Shown: positions 52,700 through 64,000 of the stretch, piece after piece
Position numbering within the stretch: position 1 is the first letter of the stretch
How the letters are laid out: each line of letters starts with the position of its first letter
Source of the DNA: Epiperipatus broadwayi
Lineage: Eukaryota; Onychophora; Udeonychophora; Euonychophora; Peripatidae
Assembly: GCA_028023455.1 (NCBI GenBank)
Contig: JAQFVV010000056.1
Span: forward strand, 3,226,001 to 3,290,000
Length of the DNA stretch: 64,000 nt
Reading direction: 5' to 3'
Notes under the pieces: generated by a model
Told to the model about the DNA's origin: nothing
What the model saw: the letters and a program-made list of their open reading frames with translations, nothing else
Database searches by the model: none
Translations under genes and position numbers: made by a program

Positions 52700-53390
52700 A
52701 ATTGAAAGATATTTAGCTCTCTGTATAAAATATTACTTTCCGTAAGTTTAAAATTTGAAGCAAAATGTTGGTAAATCTTTTATCAATTGCAGAGATTTTG
52801 ATTAATATATAAAATACATTCACAGTAGGAGAATAATCTATTTTTTTTGACTGGATATATACTAATGATTTTAGAGATTTACATTTCCTTAGGAGGGCGG
52901 TAAAAATTCACGTTTCTGATAGGTTACATTAATTTTATATTAATCATTTATGTTTTTTCTTATATTTACCTGTCCATATGCAATTACAAATGAGAAATTA
53001 TCTCTGGCCAGAATGAAGATTGATGTAGCAGTGATTGAAAATAGCATAAATTAATTTGTGACTGAGTTATAAATATTCATGACATGATCAAACCTCATGT
53101 CCATTTAACTGTGGTTTCATTTGAAATACATGTATAATAAAAGAATCGTTTGATTTTTTTTTTTTTTTAATGTAAACTTATAACCTTATAGATTTACATG
53201 TGCTAAAAAGTTTACTTTAAAAAAATCAATATTTTGATGATGACATTAACTCATAGCATACTAATTAATACAGTACTAATAATTTGTAATTACTGCATCA
53301 ATAAACTATCCAAACGCTAGTTCTCCATTATCAGAATTAGCATTTTTCAAATAAAAAATACTGGAGATAAATTTTTTTTTGCATTAAATG
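52700..53390. other. AT-rich sequence, nothing recognised
   Basis: Anonymous spacer between the gypsy element and the inverted-repeat region. Confidence 0.45.
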
Positions 53391-56300
53391 CTTTTATTGA
53401 CTGTGCCCTATAAAAAATAATTGTTTCTTCAATCATAATTGGAGTTTTTAGATTTAATTTGGAATAAAAGCATGGGGGGGGGGATCCAGAAATTAAGTGA
53501 ATCCCTACTTTTTATAATAAAGTGGTGAACCTGTAATCCAGATTCGCTCTTCAGAGGCCATCAACCTATTTAACCAACAAGTTGGATTCAAAACCACTTC
53601 TCCATGTATCTAGACTATATAATCAGCACACACATCCACATAACTCTTCCTGATCCTCCTTAACTATTTACATAAGTATTATTAAAGATTTAGTATTTTA
53701 ATTGTAATTATGATTAATATCCCTTAAATCATATGTAGAGTCATGTATGTGTGTTCACATGTATGTAGCAGATACATATATGTGATGTAAATATTATTAT
53801 TTAATATTTAGTATAGCTTGGCTGCAAAGAATGATGCAATACTTGAGAAGGTTCTCGTAGCCTCTTTAAGTAACTGTAAAATTTATCAAACAATATAGAA
53901 ATCCATTAGCAAAACTAGAAATTCACTCTATTGAATTAAGTTGTTTTAAAATATTTTAATTGAAATTATAGCTATTTCTAAATAGATTAAAAACAATAAC
54001 TTTGAGGATTTTATCAAGATTTTCATTCTTCGATTGCACAAGACAAAGGTATGTTCCTGCTGATAGAGATCACACTAGGTAAGCTCTTATCCGCATTGCC
54101 TTGGGTGATTCTCTAAAAGCATTCCTGTAGAAAATGTAAACAAGTATAAATAAGGCTTATTTTTCCATTGAAAAAAGTTGATTTTAAATTCAGTTGCTAA
54201 GCCAAGTCCATGCTTGTCAATTTTTCAACATGATCGTTGGGTAGTAGGGACAGAGCCCATCTTTTCTAAGATTGTCTCCATGCCATAATGCTGTGCTCTG
54301 ATCTCAAACAAAATGGACTGCTTATAATGCTATAGTGAAATGATTTAGAAACAAATGCTACCTCCATTTTAATGAAATATGGACTGATGTGCTTCAACAT
54401 GTAATGCCTTCCAAGGAACATGGATCTTTCAAGCCATCACACCAGTGCGTTGGAAGATAATCTACACTACCACCTTAAAGATTCATTTTCACTCGCTCTA
54501 TTCCTTTATTAAATCCTATTTAAGTTTTAAAATGTATTTTGTCTACGTTTATCCATTGGTAGTTAATTGCTAGTTATATACTTGTAACTAACCTATTATT
54601 ATGACTCTCTATAACCTTATCAAATCTTTACGTAATTGTCTTAATCCATTTCACATTCTTATTTCTATCTCTAGTTTAGTGCAGTAGAATTTTGATATAT
54701 TTATTTTGTTTATGAATTTTATTTTTAATAGATAATTATGTGTCAATCTTACTCAGCCTCGTGAGCACCATTATTCTTAGTATTCTAAATCTCAATCATT
54801 CAGGGATATTTTTTCATTAATTTAAATTCATTTATTATAATGCTGCTGCTCGTTGGGTTGGAGGAATGATTAAATATTACTAGATCTGTTTAAAGGCCAA
54901 TCCCTGTAGAGCTGCCACATTTTTATATTTATTAAAAGTTAATCTATTATTATAGAATGCTACTAACTTAAGATTTGTTTTTAATATTAGTAATGACTGC
55001 CATTCCTTATTTTATAATGCAATAAATATAGTTGTGTATCACCTGGAAGGTGATAGGCATTAATATTTGATATTGTGATTTAAACATGTATGGGATCCAT
55101 TTAATAGAGGCAAAACCTAATCGCATATATGACATTTAGTTTAAATTAGTTAACTTGGTTTAATATTCAATTCATGTTGTTATGCCTGATCTTTATTTAA
55201 TATTTGGGCCATAATTATTGCATGTCGTTAGTGGCATATCTTAATTTTAGCATTTCCAGCATAAGCCAGCTTTCTTATTTTTATATTTGCTTTGTCATGA
55301 TCTGGGATCGTAGAAACTCCGAATCCTTTCTTCATTTATCAATGTTTTAGTATGGCATTTGTCATACCCTAGAACACATTTGGAAAGAATAGCTAATGCT
55401 CTGCATGGTATGACCCCAGGACAGCCAGACCATTGCACCCTTTCTACCTTCCTTCTCTCCAGGTATAGCATCACCAGAAATGCAAGCATACTCTCCATTA
55501 AGATCAGTGACAAAGTGTTTCATCAGCTGGAAATGGCCTGAACTTCATATTTGCTGCCTCATGCCAGTACTGCTACTTTTCCAATATTTTATATTTAAGC
55601 CTAAAACCAATCTGTAAGTCATAATGCTGTGAGTGCGTTAAATCAATGTATTATTTTACTTATTAAGTTTGGTATTTAGAATGTCACGAGTTAGGCTTGC
55701 ATTAATCTCATTTCTTGGGGCAAGCAATTCCCAAATGCATATATGAATTCTATCTTTATTTAAGATTATACCCCGTACATTTTATTATTATAAAATTAGT
55801 CAATTTGAATACACACACATTCGCTTAACACAAACGATATCGTGATCTTTCTATAATAAATATAAACGCCAGAACCATGTTTACCTGGCATTATTATATC
55901 AATATCTATATAGTCCACATATTATCGGAACCACTTTGGTCATATCTTGAGTTGATTATTGAGTACATTTCAGACAACAATACGGCTGAATCTTTTAAAT
56001 GTATATTTATTTAGGTCATTCAATTAATTGCATTTTGATTCTAAATAGCATATCTATTCTTAAATCTATTTTGTAAAAACTTATTTAATTAATCATTGGC
56101 ATATAACTAAACTGCACTATTTGTACACACACCACACATGCGTATTTTCTTTATAATTGTGATTTTATCATTATGAATTCTCATGACAACCAATGTTATT
56201 CTAATTATTTATTGAAATTGTTTAGTGTGAAATGAGTAATAACCACACCTGTATGATACTTTTGTCTTTTATAATAATTAAATCTTCTTTATATATATAA

Positions 56301-56766
56301 TTCAGTTGTTCAAATCATTATTAAATAGCTCTTACCATATGTTTAGAAGTATAATATTTCATATTTTATTACTCTGGGTAACTTGAAGTCACACACATAT
56401 ACATTAGCCCTATCATCAATAATCATAAGATATCATTCTCCATTGTGTCTCTGGGACTGAAATTGAATAAATGCTGCTGTATCATTGGGAATGTTGCTCA
56501 TAGTGTTATAGATCTGGGAATGGACAAATAGGTTAGCATTCATGATTTCTCCTGACCTGTGTACATCGGACATGACTGAATTTGAGGTACTTTTGCTCAG
56601 ATTTTAGGTTTTGTTGGATGAACATACAATTTTGACCGGTGCAATAACAAGGGATTGCTTTAATCAATTTCTAAATCTCTCCCATGCTTTTATTCATATT
56701 AAATCTAAAAACTCCAATTGTGGCTGAAGAAACTATTTTATTTCTTTTTGTGCACAGTCAATAAAA
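53391..56766. mobile_element. 3.4-kb region bounded by ~115-bp inverted repeats
   Basis: 53391-53506 (CTTTTATTGACTGTGC, TTGTTTCTTCAATCATAATT, GGAGTTTTTAGATTTAAT, AATAAAAGCATGGG, AGAAATTAAGTGAATCCCT) matches the reverse complement of about 56652-56766 at roughly 75-80% by eye. It could be a decayed DNA transposon, or two inverted copies of one dispersed repeat. The left arm contains a G10 run. The interior is unusual for the window in having patches of mixed composition (54030-54480, 55340-55560), but I recognise no transposase in it. ORFs of 60-72 codons overlap at 55295-55541 on both strands without a known domain. Confidence 0.55.
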
Positions 56767-59255
56767 GAATTTAATATATATTTTTTTATTTCTAAGTTTT
56801 TATTATTCGTACATTTATTGAAAATGTAAAACTATATCATATTTTAGATTGACTGGACACTTATAGTTGATATATATTGTAACAGAATGGTTTATTTATT
56901 ATTGAGGAGCATATCTCATTATGATCATTCATTTAATTTAACTCTGTTGAGCTACTTGTGAGAGCATTAATAATTAGATAGAAGGAAATCCAATTTTACA
57001 TCACTCCTTCTATTTCCCTTCTACTTGACTCTCATTATGCTTCAGTATTCAAACTCAGGAAGAATATGCATGTACCCTATTTCAGATTATGATTACATCA
57101 TGTTAAATATGCAAAATATCTATGTCTGATGTGATAAAATGGGGAGTAGATAAATAAAAAAGTTGGCGACTTCAATTTTGATATTAAATATTTAATAAAA
57201 CCATTAATATTAACAAATTTTGTTCATTATTGTAGTTAAACATGAAATGTTTTATATAATTATTAACTCATGATTGGATAAGCGTGATCATTCTTCATTT
57301 TATTTCTTGAATATTTGATGATCCAATCCCATTTTACCCCATGAAGGATAATCATTCATTACCCAAACTTGATAATTCAAACTTTACAACAAAAAGAAAT
57401 TTAAATTCATCCAAGTAATTTTGTCTCAATTAATTGACTTTTTTATCATTAGTTTTTGATTCCCTTTTTTTTTTGTGTGAGGATTACTATATGTATTGGG
57501 GGTCTTTTTCTAATGATATAATATATGAAAGGAAAGATCAATCATACAAATGATTGTCATGTATCCCAAATAAACAGCAATAGTTAGTTGTAACAAACAT
57601 TTAATATTTAACACTGTAAATCATAGTATAGATATTTAATATTACATGAAGAGTAAAGTCTTACCTTTTCATATATAAATGGTCAAACTTATTATCAAGC
57701 AAGCTTGAGATATCTATATTTTATTACTAAATTGAAAACAATAATATTTACAATCTAAACCTTCTATAAGAATTTGAATTACAGTTGAATAAAATTCAAC
57801 TATTGTCAAAATATATACATATATAATATTAATCCAATGTAGTTGAGCCGATGTTCCAATTGGCAGCAGTTCTTGATGACAAGCATCCAAACAATTTTAT
57901 TTTAGGAAAGTTCTTCTTCCTATCTTTTTAATTTATAATCCACTGGGCCATGTTCATGATTCGCATTCTTTCATCAACTGACTTCATTCCAATGTAAGTA
58001 GTTTTCTTGATTTATTGTAGCATAATTTTGATGTCATATTCAGCATGGATGGGTATATGCTGATTTTTCTTGAAACTCAATTTAAACACTTATGATTAGG
58101 TAGCAAATAGTTTCATCTTCATGATACCATCTCTATTTTACCCACACATAGCAGCTTATCTTTGTTGGTAAATTTCCTTGAAGTTCTTGGTTTTATAGAA
58201 TTCATAGTGGTTTTCTATTTTTAAAATTTTCAGAGTATTATGAGTAAAATGCTTCCACAGTTTGTAAAATAATTTTTTTTACAAAATATGTAATTTATCG
58301 GTAATGATTCAAGCAGTTTACTTTGTTATTATTTTTCTTTACGAATATATTTTCTTTTCAATAGCTTTTTTTCTATAGTCTTGAATGGTGGATTCAATGT
58401 TAGATTTTTCCAAAAGGAGTGTTGAATAGCCAATGTTCTGTTCAAATCCCCTCTGGAGGAAGAAAGGCCTTCATTTTTATATTATGCTGTTATTCAGAGT
58501 GAGGTTTTTGAGTTCACATTTTATTTCCATTATTGACATCATTTTAATATACGCCTGGTTTCTGTAATGGATTAATAAACAAGAAACATTTAAATTATTT
58601 TCTTTCTTTTGATTTTGTGAATTACTTGCTTATGTTTTGAAGATTGATCTTTTTTTTTCTTTTAGTCATTATTGTTAGGAATATAATTTTGAATGATGGA
58701 TTGAAACAAAATTATTAATACATAATTAATAACATGCTTTTGGTTTATTTAAATGTGTATATCATTAATTAGTGCTAAGTATGAAGGGTATTTGCTTTAA
58801 TGTTTAGGTTATGACCTAAATTGGTTTTTAATTGGTGATACTAGTCTTTAAGATAAATGCTGGTATGTGGGTTTTTAATGGTGTCTGTCACCTTACATTT
58901 CTCCTCCACTTAATTCTCAAGTTTTATTTATGTATGAGAAAATGATCTTTTTATTGCTGGGTGCTCTATCTTCTCATGAACACATTAAGCTAATGATTTC
59001 TCTATTTACTGTTTTGCTTTTGTTCCTCTTTTTTACAAGGTTCCTTGAGATGAGAAACTATGTCACAAGTACCACTTTAGTTTAAGTATAGTTTTATTAT
59101 GCCCAGATTTTGATTTTTGTGGGCTATTGGGAAGATTTATAATAGGGTTGATACTGTCTATATATTTATCTTTTTTTTTGTGGTTGCTATTGGCAATTTG
59201 ATTGGATTTTTCCTTCCAAAGATAGGAATCATTATTTTTCTTTTTGTAATTTATA
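56767..59255. other. AT-rich sequence with scattered coding-like fragments
   Basis: On the minus strand at 57850-58450, peptide-like stretches (for example GMKSVDERMRIMNMAQWII, about 57935-57995) are less AT-biased than surrounding sequence. They may belong to the same decayed element as the Gag-like piece at 59.3 kb. I cannot assign a domain. Confidence 0.35.
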
Positions 59256-59299
59256 GCATTTACTGATATTTTTTTTTCAGAAATCTTATTTATCATATG

Positions 59300-59460
59300 A
59301 TTGTTTGTCAATGTTGTTTAATAGATCTGCAACCTGTTCAATGTTCTGGGCATTAATGCAGAGTAAAGATTGATCTACTTTTAATGGGAGATTATGTTTC
59401 ATGATTCTAATTATATGACTTTCACTCAAATGGTATTTAAAGTTTTCAATTTTGTCACCT
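59300..59460 (-). pseudogene. Gag-like fragment of an LTR retroelement
   Basis: The minus strand is open for about 50 codons: ENFKYHLSESHIIRIMKHNL, then PLKVDQSLLCINAQNIEQVA and DLLNNIDK. The pattern I-x-x-x-x-x-x-L-P-x-x-x-x-x-x-L-x-x-x-x-x-x-x-x-E-x-x-x-x-x fits the helical Gag core of gypsy-type elements. Degenerate continuation (MPLERLTKFF, about 59485) lies upstream in another frame. No pol was recognised next to it. Tentative. Confidence 0.35.
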
Positions 59461-61436
59461 GTCACCTAAAAAATTTGGTTAGTCTCTCCAGGGGCATTTC
59501 TATATTTTTTTTGTAGTTAATGTTACTTGTCAATCTTTATTCCAAAAATTTATTAGTAAAGTTTGGTAGTCATTAAAAGTGGATGGTATTTGAAATAACA
59601 ACTCCCACCATGAAAGCGCATCACCTTGTGACTATAAGCTGCTATTAATTTTCTTCCTTGAGATGTTAGTGTTGACTGAGAAGTATACATTGAGACTGTC
59701 TAAAATGTTCAATTGGAGCCTCATTCATAAAACCTTTGAACACTTTAAGTTTCAGAATTGATTAATAGTATTTATTTGAGCATTGTTAATTTTATTAATT
59801 ACTTCATTTGAGGTGTTTATAATTGGTTGTATTATTTAATCATTAATCTCTCACTTTTATCTGTTGAAGAAAGTTTCTTCCATGCAATAGATTTGACGTA
59901 TATTCTGTTTCTTGATTAAATCTGGTCTGGATCATTCATTTTGTTTTGTTTGGCATCCATGTTATCAACTTTACTTATGACGAGATCTAATTTTTTTCTA
60001 GTTATATCATGTTAATTCTCAGATGTTTTATCCTTTTGAACATCCTGGGTTTTTCTTTTAATATTTGTAATTTATAAAATATTTCTGATTCTAAATTTTC
60101 AATTCCATACATAGTTCAGATAGTTCTGAATGCAAATGAGTTCTTACTCTATATTAGTCATAAGGTACATTTTTCTTTACCCAACAACTGGAAATATTCT
60201 TTACTGAAATACAGCAACAATGTAAGTAATTTGATACCCATGACATAAAAATTCACACGTTAAAATAAAATGTATTAAATGTGTATTTAATTGTAAATGT
60301 ACCTTAGTTAAATAGTTATGATTTATTTTTGTATATTATTTTATGTTTCATTTTATTCTTTTTATATTGATTGATAACGACTGTTCATAACAATCAAAAC
60401 CCTATAATAATCTAACATTTTTAAGTCTAGATAACATCAATGTATGATGAAACTTCAGAGTATTGACATTACAGATACACACTTGCGAATTATACATTAT
60501 ATAAAGTAACTTTATCATTATGTTTCATGATAATGTTCTTGCAAAAATGCATCATTTTGGATCAAGCACTTAGATATATTAATAGTAGCACATAATGCAA
60601 GTGTGATATTTTAAACACTAGAAATATCTTTATCTGAAAGCAATATTTCTATTCCATTTGAAATATCTTTATTGAGAAGAAAAAAATATTTTGTAAAAAT
60701 TTATTTCAGACCTCACTATGTAAATATAAGCAAAAAGTTATTTAATAACGATATTCACAAAAATAAAATCAGAATACAATTTTTTTTTTTTAAAAATATT
60801 TTAATGAAAAATAATAGTTTGCATAATATATGAGCAGTCTTTTCAGGACTTTAATAAATCATTTTGATGCTATATAATATTTCATAAGATCTTTTGAATT
60901 AAATAAGAATATATGACTAGGATTAACTGGTGGTTTATTTTCTTTGATTCATAGCACCAAGGTAATTTTTTGAATGCACCAAACAATCTGTATATTTAAG
61001 TAGACTGAATAAAAATTAATATATTTTGTGCATTTTTTTTTTGAGAAATTCATTTCACAAAAATATTAACAAACCATTAGTAGTTACAGATTATAAATGA
61101 ATAATAAATAATCAATACCAATATTTAAAAAAAAATAAAAAATAGTAATTAAAAGAATCAAAACATGTCACTTTTTTTTCCAATTCCATTATATATTAGA
61201 TTTCTGGAAGATTTAATGGTAATAAATTCTAATTTCTCTATTATTATATAATGTGAAAGTAAATCTGATTTCCTCAAGTAGTAGTTCTCTCCAGTGTCTT
61301 GATAAGTATACGTGTAGAAAAATGAGACAGCTCATATTTGAAGCTTTCTCAATTCTGTCAATAACGGCTGTGAACAATCCCTTAGCTGCCCAATCTGTAA
61401 TGATTTCATCTGCTTTGTCAAGCTGATCTTAAAGTG
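59461..61436 (-). other. AT-rich sequence including the putative syntaxin 3' UTR
   Basis: The part from 61436 leftwards should be 3' UTR of the syntaxin-6-like gene. AATAAA on the minus strand occurs at 60934-60939 and again at about 60668 and 60700. Which is used cannot be told. The segment 61207-61428 is less AT-rich and is open for about 70 codons on the minus strand just after the syntaxin stop. Confidence 0.4.
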
Positions 61437-61437
61437 G

Positions 61438-61514
61438 TTAAATAGTAAAAAATAAAATAATAACAATGACCATGATCGCTGTCAGCACTACAATTGCAAT
61501 CCACTGACGTCTGT
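61438..61514 (-). CDS. STX6: Syntaxin-6/10-like t-SNARE, last coding exon
   Basis: A 77-bp exon. The intron acceptor TTTATTTGTAG ends at 61515 (minus strand) and the exon then reads (G)AC AGA CGT CAG TGG, that is D-R-R-Q-W. About 20 hydrophobic residues (IAIVVLTAIMVIVI, then ILFFTI) and TAA at 61438-61440 follow. DRRQW followed by a single C-terminal anchor ending a few residues later is the hallmark of the syntaxin-6/10 family, Qc-SNAREs of the trans-Golgi and endosomes that act in vesicle fusion. The intron phase is 1 and the split Asp is inferred. The SNARE helix and N-terminal domain must lie in exons to the right, beyond 64000; I found none in 61515-64000. The call rests on a short exon, so a related tail-anchored SNARE is possible. 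Confidence 0.75.
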
Positions 61515-61589
61515 CTACAAATAAACGAAAGAAAAAAAAATTAATAACAACATTTAAAAGTTATCACTAACTAAGATCATATAATTTAT

Positions 61590-62770
61590 CCTCTAATACC
61601 TAGGGTCCACTAGTTATTCAAGATTACCATAAATGGTTCTAGAGCAGGGTAAACAGTAACTGCTCTTTTTAAAGCTAACGTAATTTGAATTAAAAAAGTA
61701 AAACAATTTTAAATTGCCCAAGTAGAGCAAATACCTACTCTCCAAAGAGCAAACAATTGCTAGTAGGTATGGATTTTTATAGTTTTACTTCCTTTTTTAC
61801 TGTCTTGCTTAAGAATAGCAAAGTCTTCATATACTGACAAATTATATTCTTAGCTACCTGTCAAATTTTCATATTTCAACTGGCGTTTAATGATAGAGAG
61901 CTTGAATTATTCTTATAATTAAGATAAATTAATCTTAAAAGATGACAACGATGTCAACAACAATAATAATTTTTTCACAGCAATTTTATTTACGTGAAAT
62001 ATTATAACAAATCATTTGATTCTGTAGCTCATACAATATGTGATAAACAAGCAGTTTTTTTACTCTAGTAACATGTATACTAAGTTTGAATAATCAGTGA
62101 TTAACAGATAATAGTGAATTTAAATCATTATCCCTAGAAAGATATCTGGTTTCTGTCTTTATAAATGAGCAAATGTGATTCAAAACTGAAAGTTATGCAG
62201 CTGTGCATCTAGCAATCGTCTTTAACTCCATTTTACTTTTCAAGCTAAATGCCTTAAATTCGATACATCTTAAGGTTTTGAATCCAAGATTGTTTGCACA
62301 ACCATATAGATCTTACTGAATCAATAATTATATATTTTAGTCAACCCAGTTGCCTTCAAACTGGCCAAGGATGTTAATAATACAATATGTGATAAACAAA
62401 GCAGTTCTTCATTCTATTACCATCTATATTAAGCTCGAGTAATCAGTGATTATCAAAGAATAGTGCATTTAAAATTCCATCCCAGATCAGTTTTCGATTT
62501 TTGCCTTTATCAATGAGATTGGATTCAAAGCTGGATAATGCTAATTCTAATTGTTCAAGCAAGTTAGAATGAATTGAGAACTTTAGGATGTGTTAAATTT
62601 CAGTAGCTAGAATAATAAAATGAAATTAAAAGATATTGCTAGATGCATTTCCAATTTTGAATCCCAAATCCTCATTACCTAGAAGGGGAAAAAATTTAAA
62701 TGCACTACCATCTGGTAATCACCGATTACTCAAGGTTGCTATAGATGGCAAAAGATAAAGAGCTGATTTT
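61590..62770. repeat. Family F repeats within the intron, direct and inverted copies
   Basis: ACAATATGTGATAAACAA, then AGCAGTT, GTAATCAGTGATTA and AATAGTGNATTTAAA occur at about 62030-62200 and again at 62382-62545. The inverted form TAATCACCGATTACTCAAGG then TGCTATAGATGG lies at 62716-62749, and a weaker inverted relative at about 61605-61640. The copies are diverged and non-coding. Confidence 0.55.
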
Positions 62771-63971
62771 AATGTTTTGAAAAATTAAAAAAATCAATTA
62801 CACAATGATTAAGTTTAAAAAATAAGTGCTTATGATTAGCAACTAAATACTATTATTTTCCAACTGATTATTAACAAATTTATTTTACTGTAATATCCAT
62901 GATCATTGATTTATAAACATGGACCTTTGTGGATTTTTTAAACAAGCTAAATTTTGTGTATTTTGGATTCATCCTTTCCACTAACATTTATCTTGATTCA
63001 TATCACAGACACATAAAAAATACATTTCATGGTACTTTTGTAGAAGTTGTATGATGGAAGTTTGCCATCAGTGTTTTTTTTAAGTACCCATTTTCAGGGG
63101 CCTCAATTATTTGTTTATATTTATTTTCTCAAAAATATTTTACCGAACATGTGTTATTTATTAAAATTAAACAATATTAAGAAAATGAATTATAAGTTAC
63201 TGTTACCTTTAAAAAATATTACTAAATGGCTTATAAATTCCATTTCACAATATATAAATAATTTTTTTTTTATGTATATGATAGTGTATGAATGCAAACA
63301 CGTGGATATTGTTGTCATTATTTGGTGACATTTTATTATATTTAGTGTAATATTATTTTTGAGCTTTTACTTTACTTGTTTTGTTTATGGAAGTGATTAA
63401 AATTTGGGATCTTCTGATGTCAGAAGAAACAAAAAGCATAAAGGAACTGCGAGACAACACATCAATTCCTATTTAGAAGAATTTGTTTGTGGCCATGATG
63501 CATGCCATTAAGGACTTCTGCCATCAACATGAAGATTCCATGTTTGTAATACACTTTTGCTATACTTTCTTTGACTAGCTTTTTCATTTTTTATTTATAT
63601 TAAATTTCTTTTAATTATGATTACTTGTAATTTTGAGTTTTTTTTTTTTTTTTAAGAATCATATTAAAAAAATAATCTGAAATATAATAGCTTACAGTCA
63701 GCTATACTGTTTGCAAGATATTTTTGACACTCCTGTAAATGGACAACTAAAACAAACATTGCTGGTGAGCTTCCATCATACAGCTTCTACAAAAGTACCT
63801 GTTTCATTTATAATTTACTTTGATAAATATCCAAATATAGATATGTGAGGGTCTGTTGAAGGAACTTTTGGCTTGCATTGGATGTTAAAGGTTGTTTTAT
63901 TTACTTTTATTAATCCTAATTAAATAATTTAAGTAAATAAAAACAAAAAATAGACTGTCATGCTTTATATT

Positions 63972-64000
63972 ACATCATCATCATCAACCAGTATCAATCC
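63972..64000 (-). mobile_element. RTE LINE 3' tail, cut by the window edge
   Basis: CATCATCATCATCAACCAGT then ATCAATCC matches the start of the other two RTE copies (15725 and 38985) in the same orientation. The element continues past 64000. Confidence 0.75.

Larger units (their letters stand above)
61515..64000 (-). other. Last intron of the syntaxin-6-like gene (partial)
   Basis: At least 2.4 kb with no further SNARE exon recognised. It holds family F repeats and the edge of an RTE tail. A 93-codon ORF at 63047-63328 is AT-driven. T-rich tract at about 63639-63654. Confidence 0.55.

Noticed and set aside
55295-55541. Overlapping ORFs on both strands in a mixed-composition patch
   Set aside because: No recognisable family. 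Openness on both strands suggests a composition effect.

Overview
The window is A+T-rich eukaryotic DNA, roughly a quarter to 30% G+C by eye. It has long AT and ATT microsatellites, many decayed transposable elements and almost no host coding sequence. There is no operon structure, no dense ORFs, no rRNA and no CRISPR array. The repeats (RTE-type LINE tails, Penelope-like elements, a Ty3/gypsy element, hAT and piggyBac transposase remnants, a tRNA-derived SINE and hammerhead-ribozyme repeats) point to an invertebrate animal. A lophotrochozoan such as a cephalopod mollusc or flatworm is my best guess, and it is only a guess.
The one host gene I can support is the last coding exon of a syntaxin-6/10-like SNARE on the minus strand (61438-61514). 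It has a splice acceptor, the DRRQW juxtamembrane motif, a hydrophobic anchor and a stop. The rest of that gene lies to the right: its last intron fills 61515 to the window edge.
Layout: 1-1170, interspersed repeats and a tRNA-SINE. 1172-4380, a nest of about 400-bp satellite units in both orientations, mixed with three copies of a repeat carrying a type-I hammerhead ribozyme fold. 4380-15700, mostly AT-rich filler with a 219-bp ATT array and a second SINE. 15.7-16.6 kb, an RTE tail. 17.35 kb, a third SINE. 18.57-19.7 kb, a hAT transposase remnant. 19709-28309, a 4.3-kb head-to-tail duplication whose error pattern looks like an assembly artefact. 28.55-28.78 kb, a foldback. 29.65-30.55, 34.8-35.6 and 36.06-37.85 kb, Penelope-like pieces, one forming a near-perfect 390-bp-arm palindrome. 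32.57-33.60 kb, a TA-flanked MITE. 38.97-39.34 kb, an RTE tail with target-site duplications. 40.03-41.2 kb, a piggyBac transposase pseudogene. 43.6 kb, a fourth SINE. 47.67-52.70 kb, a complete but dead Ty3/gypsy element with both LTRs. 53.39-56.77 kb, a 3.4-kb region bounded by about 115-bp inverted repeats. 59.26-59.46 kb, a Gag-like fragment. 61.4-64.0 kb, the syntaxin exon and intron, with another RTE tail cut by the right edge.
The mobile elements are stop- and frameshift-ridden and do not act together as a system. The most interesting points are the hammerhead-bearing repeat, one copy of which keeps an intact catalytic core; the minimal tRNA-only SINE; the Penelope palindrome; and the probable false duplication, which affects any use of 19.7-28.3 kb.
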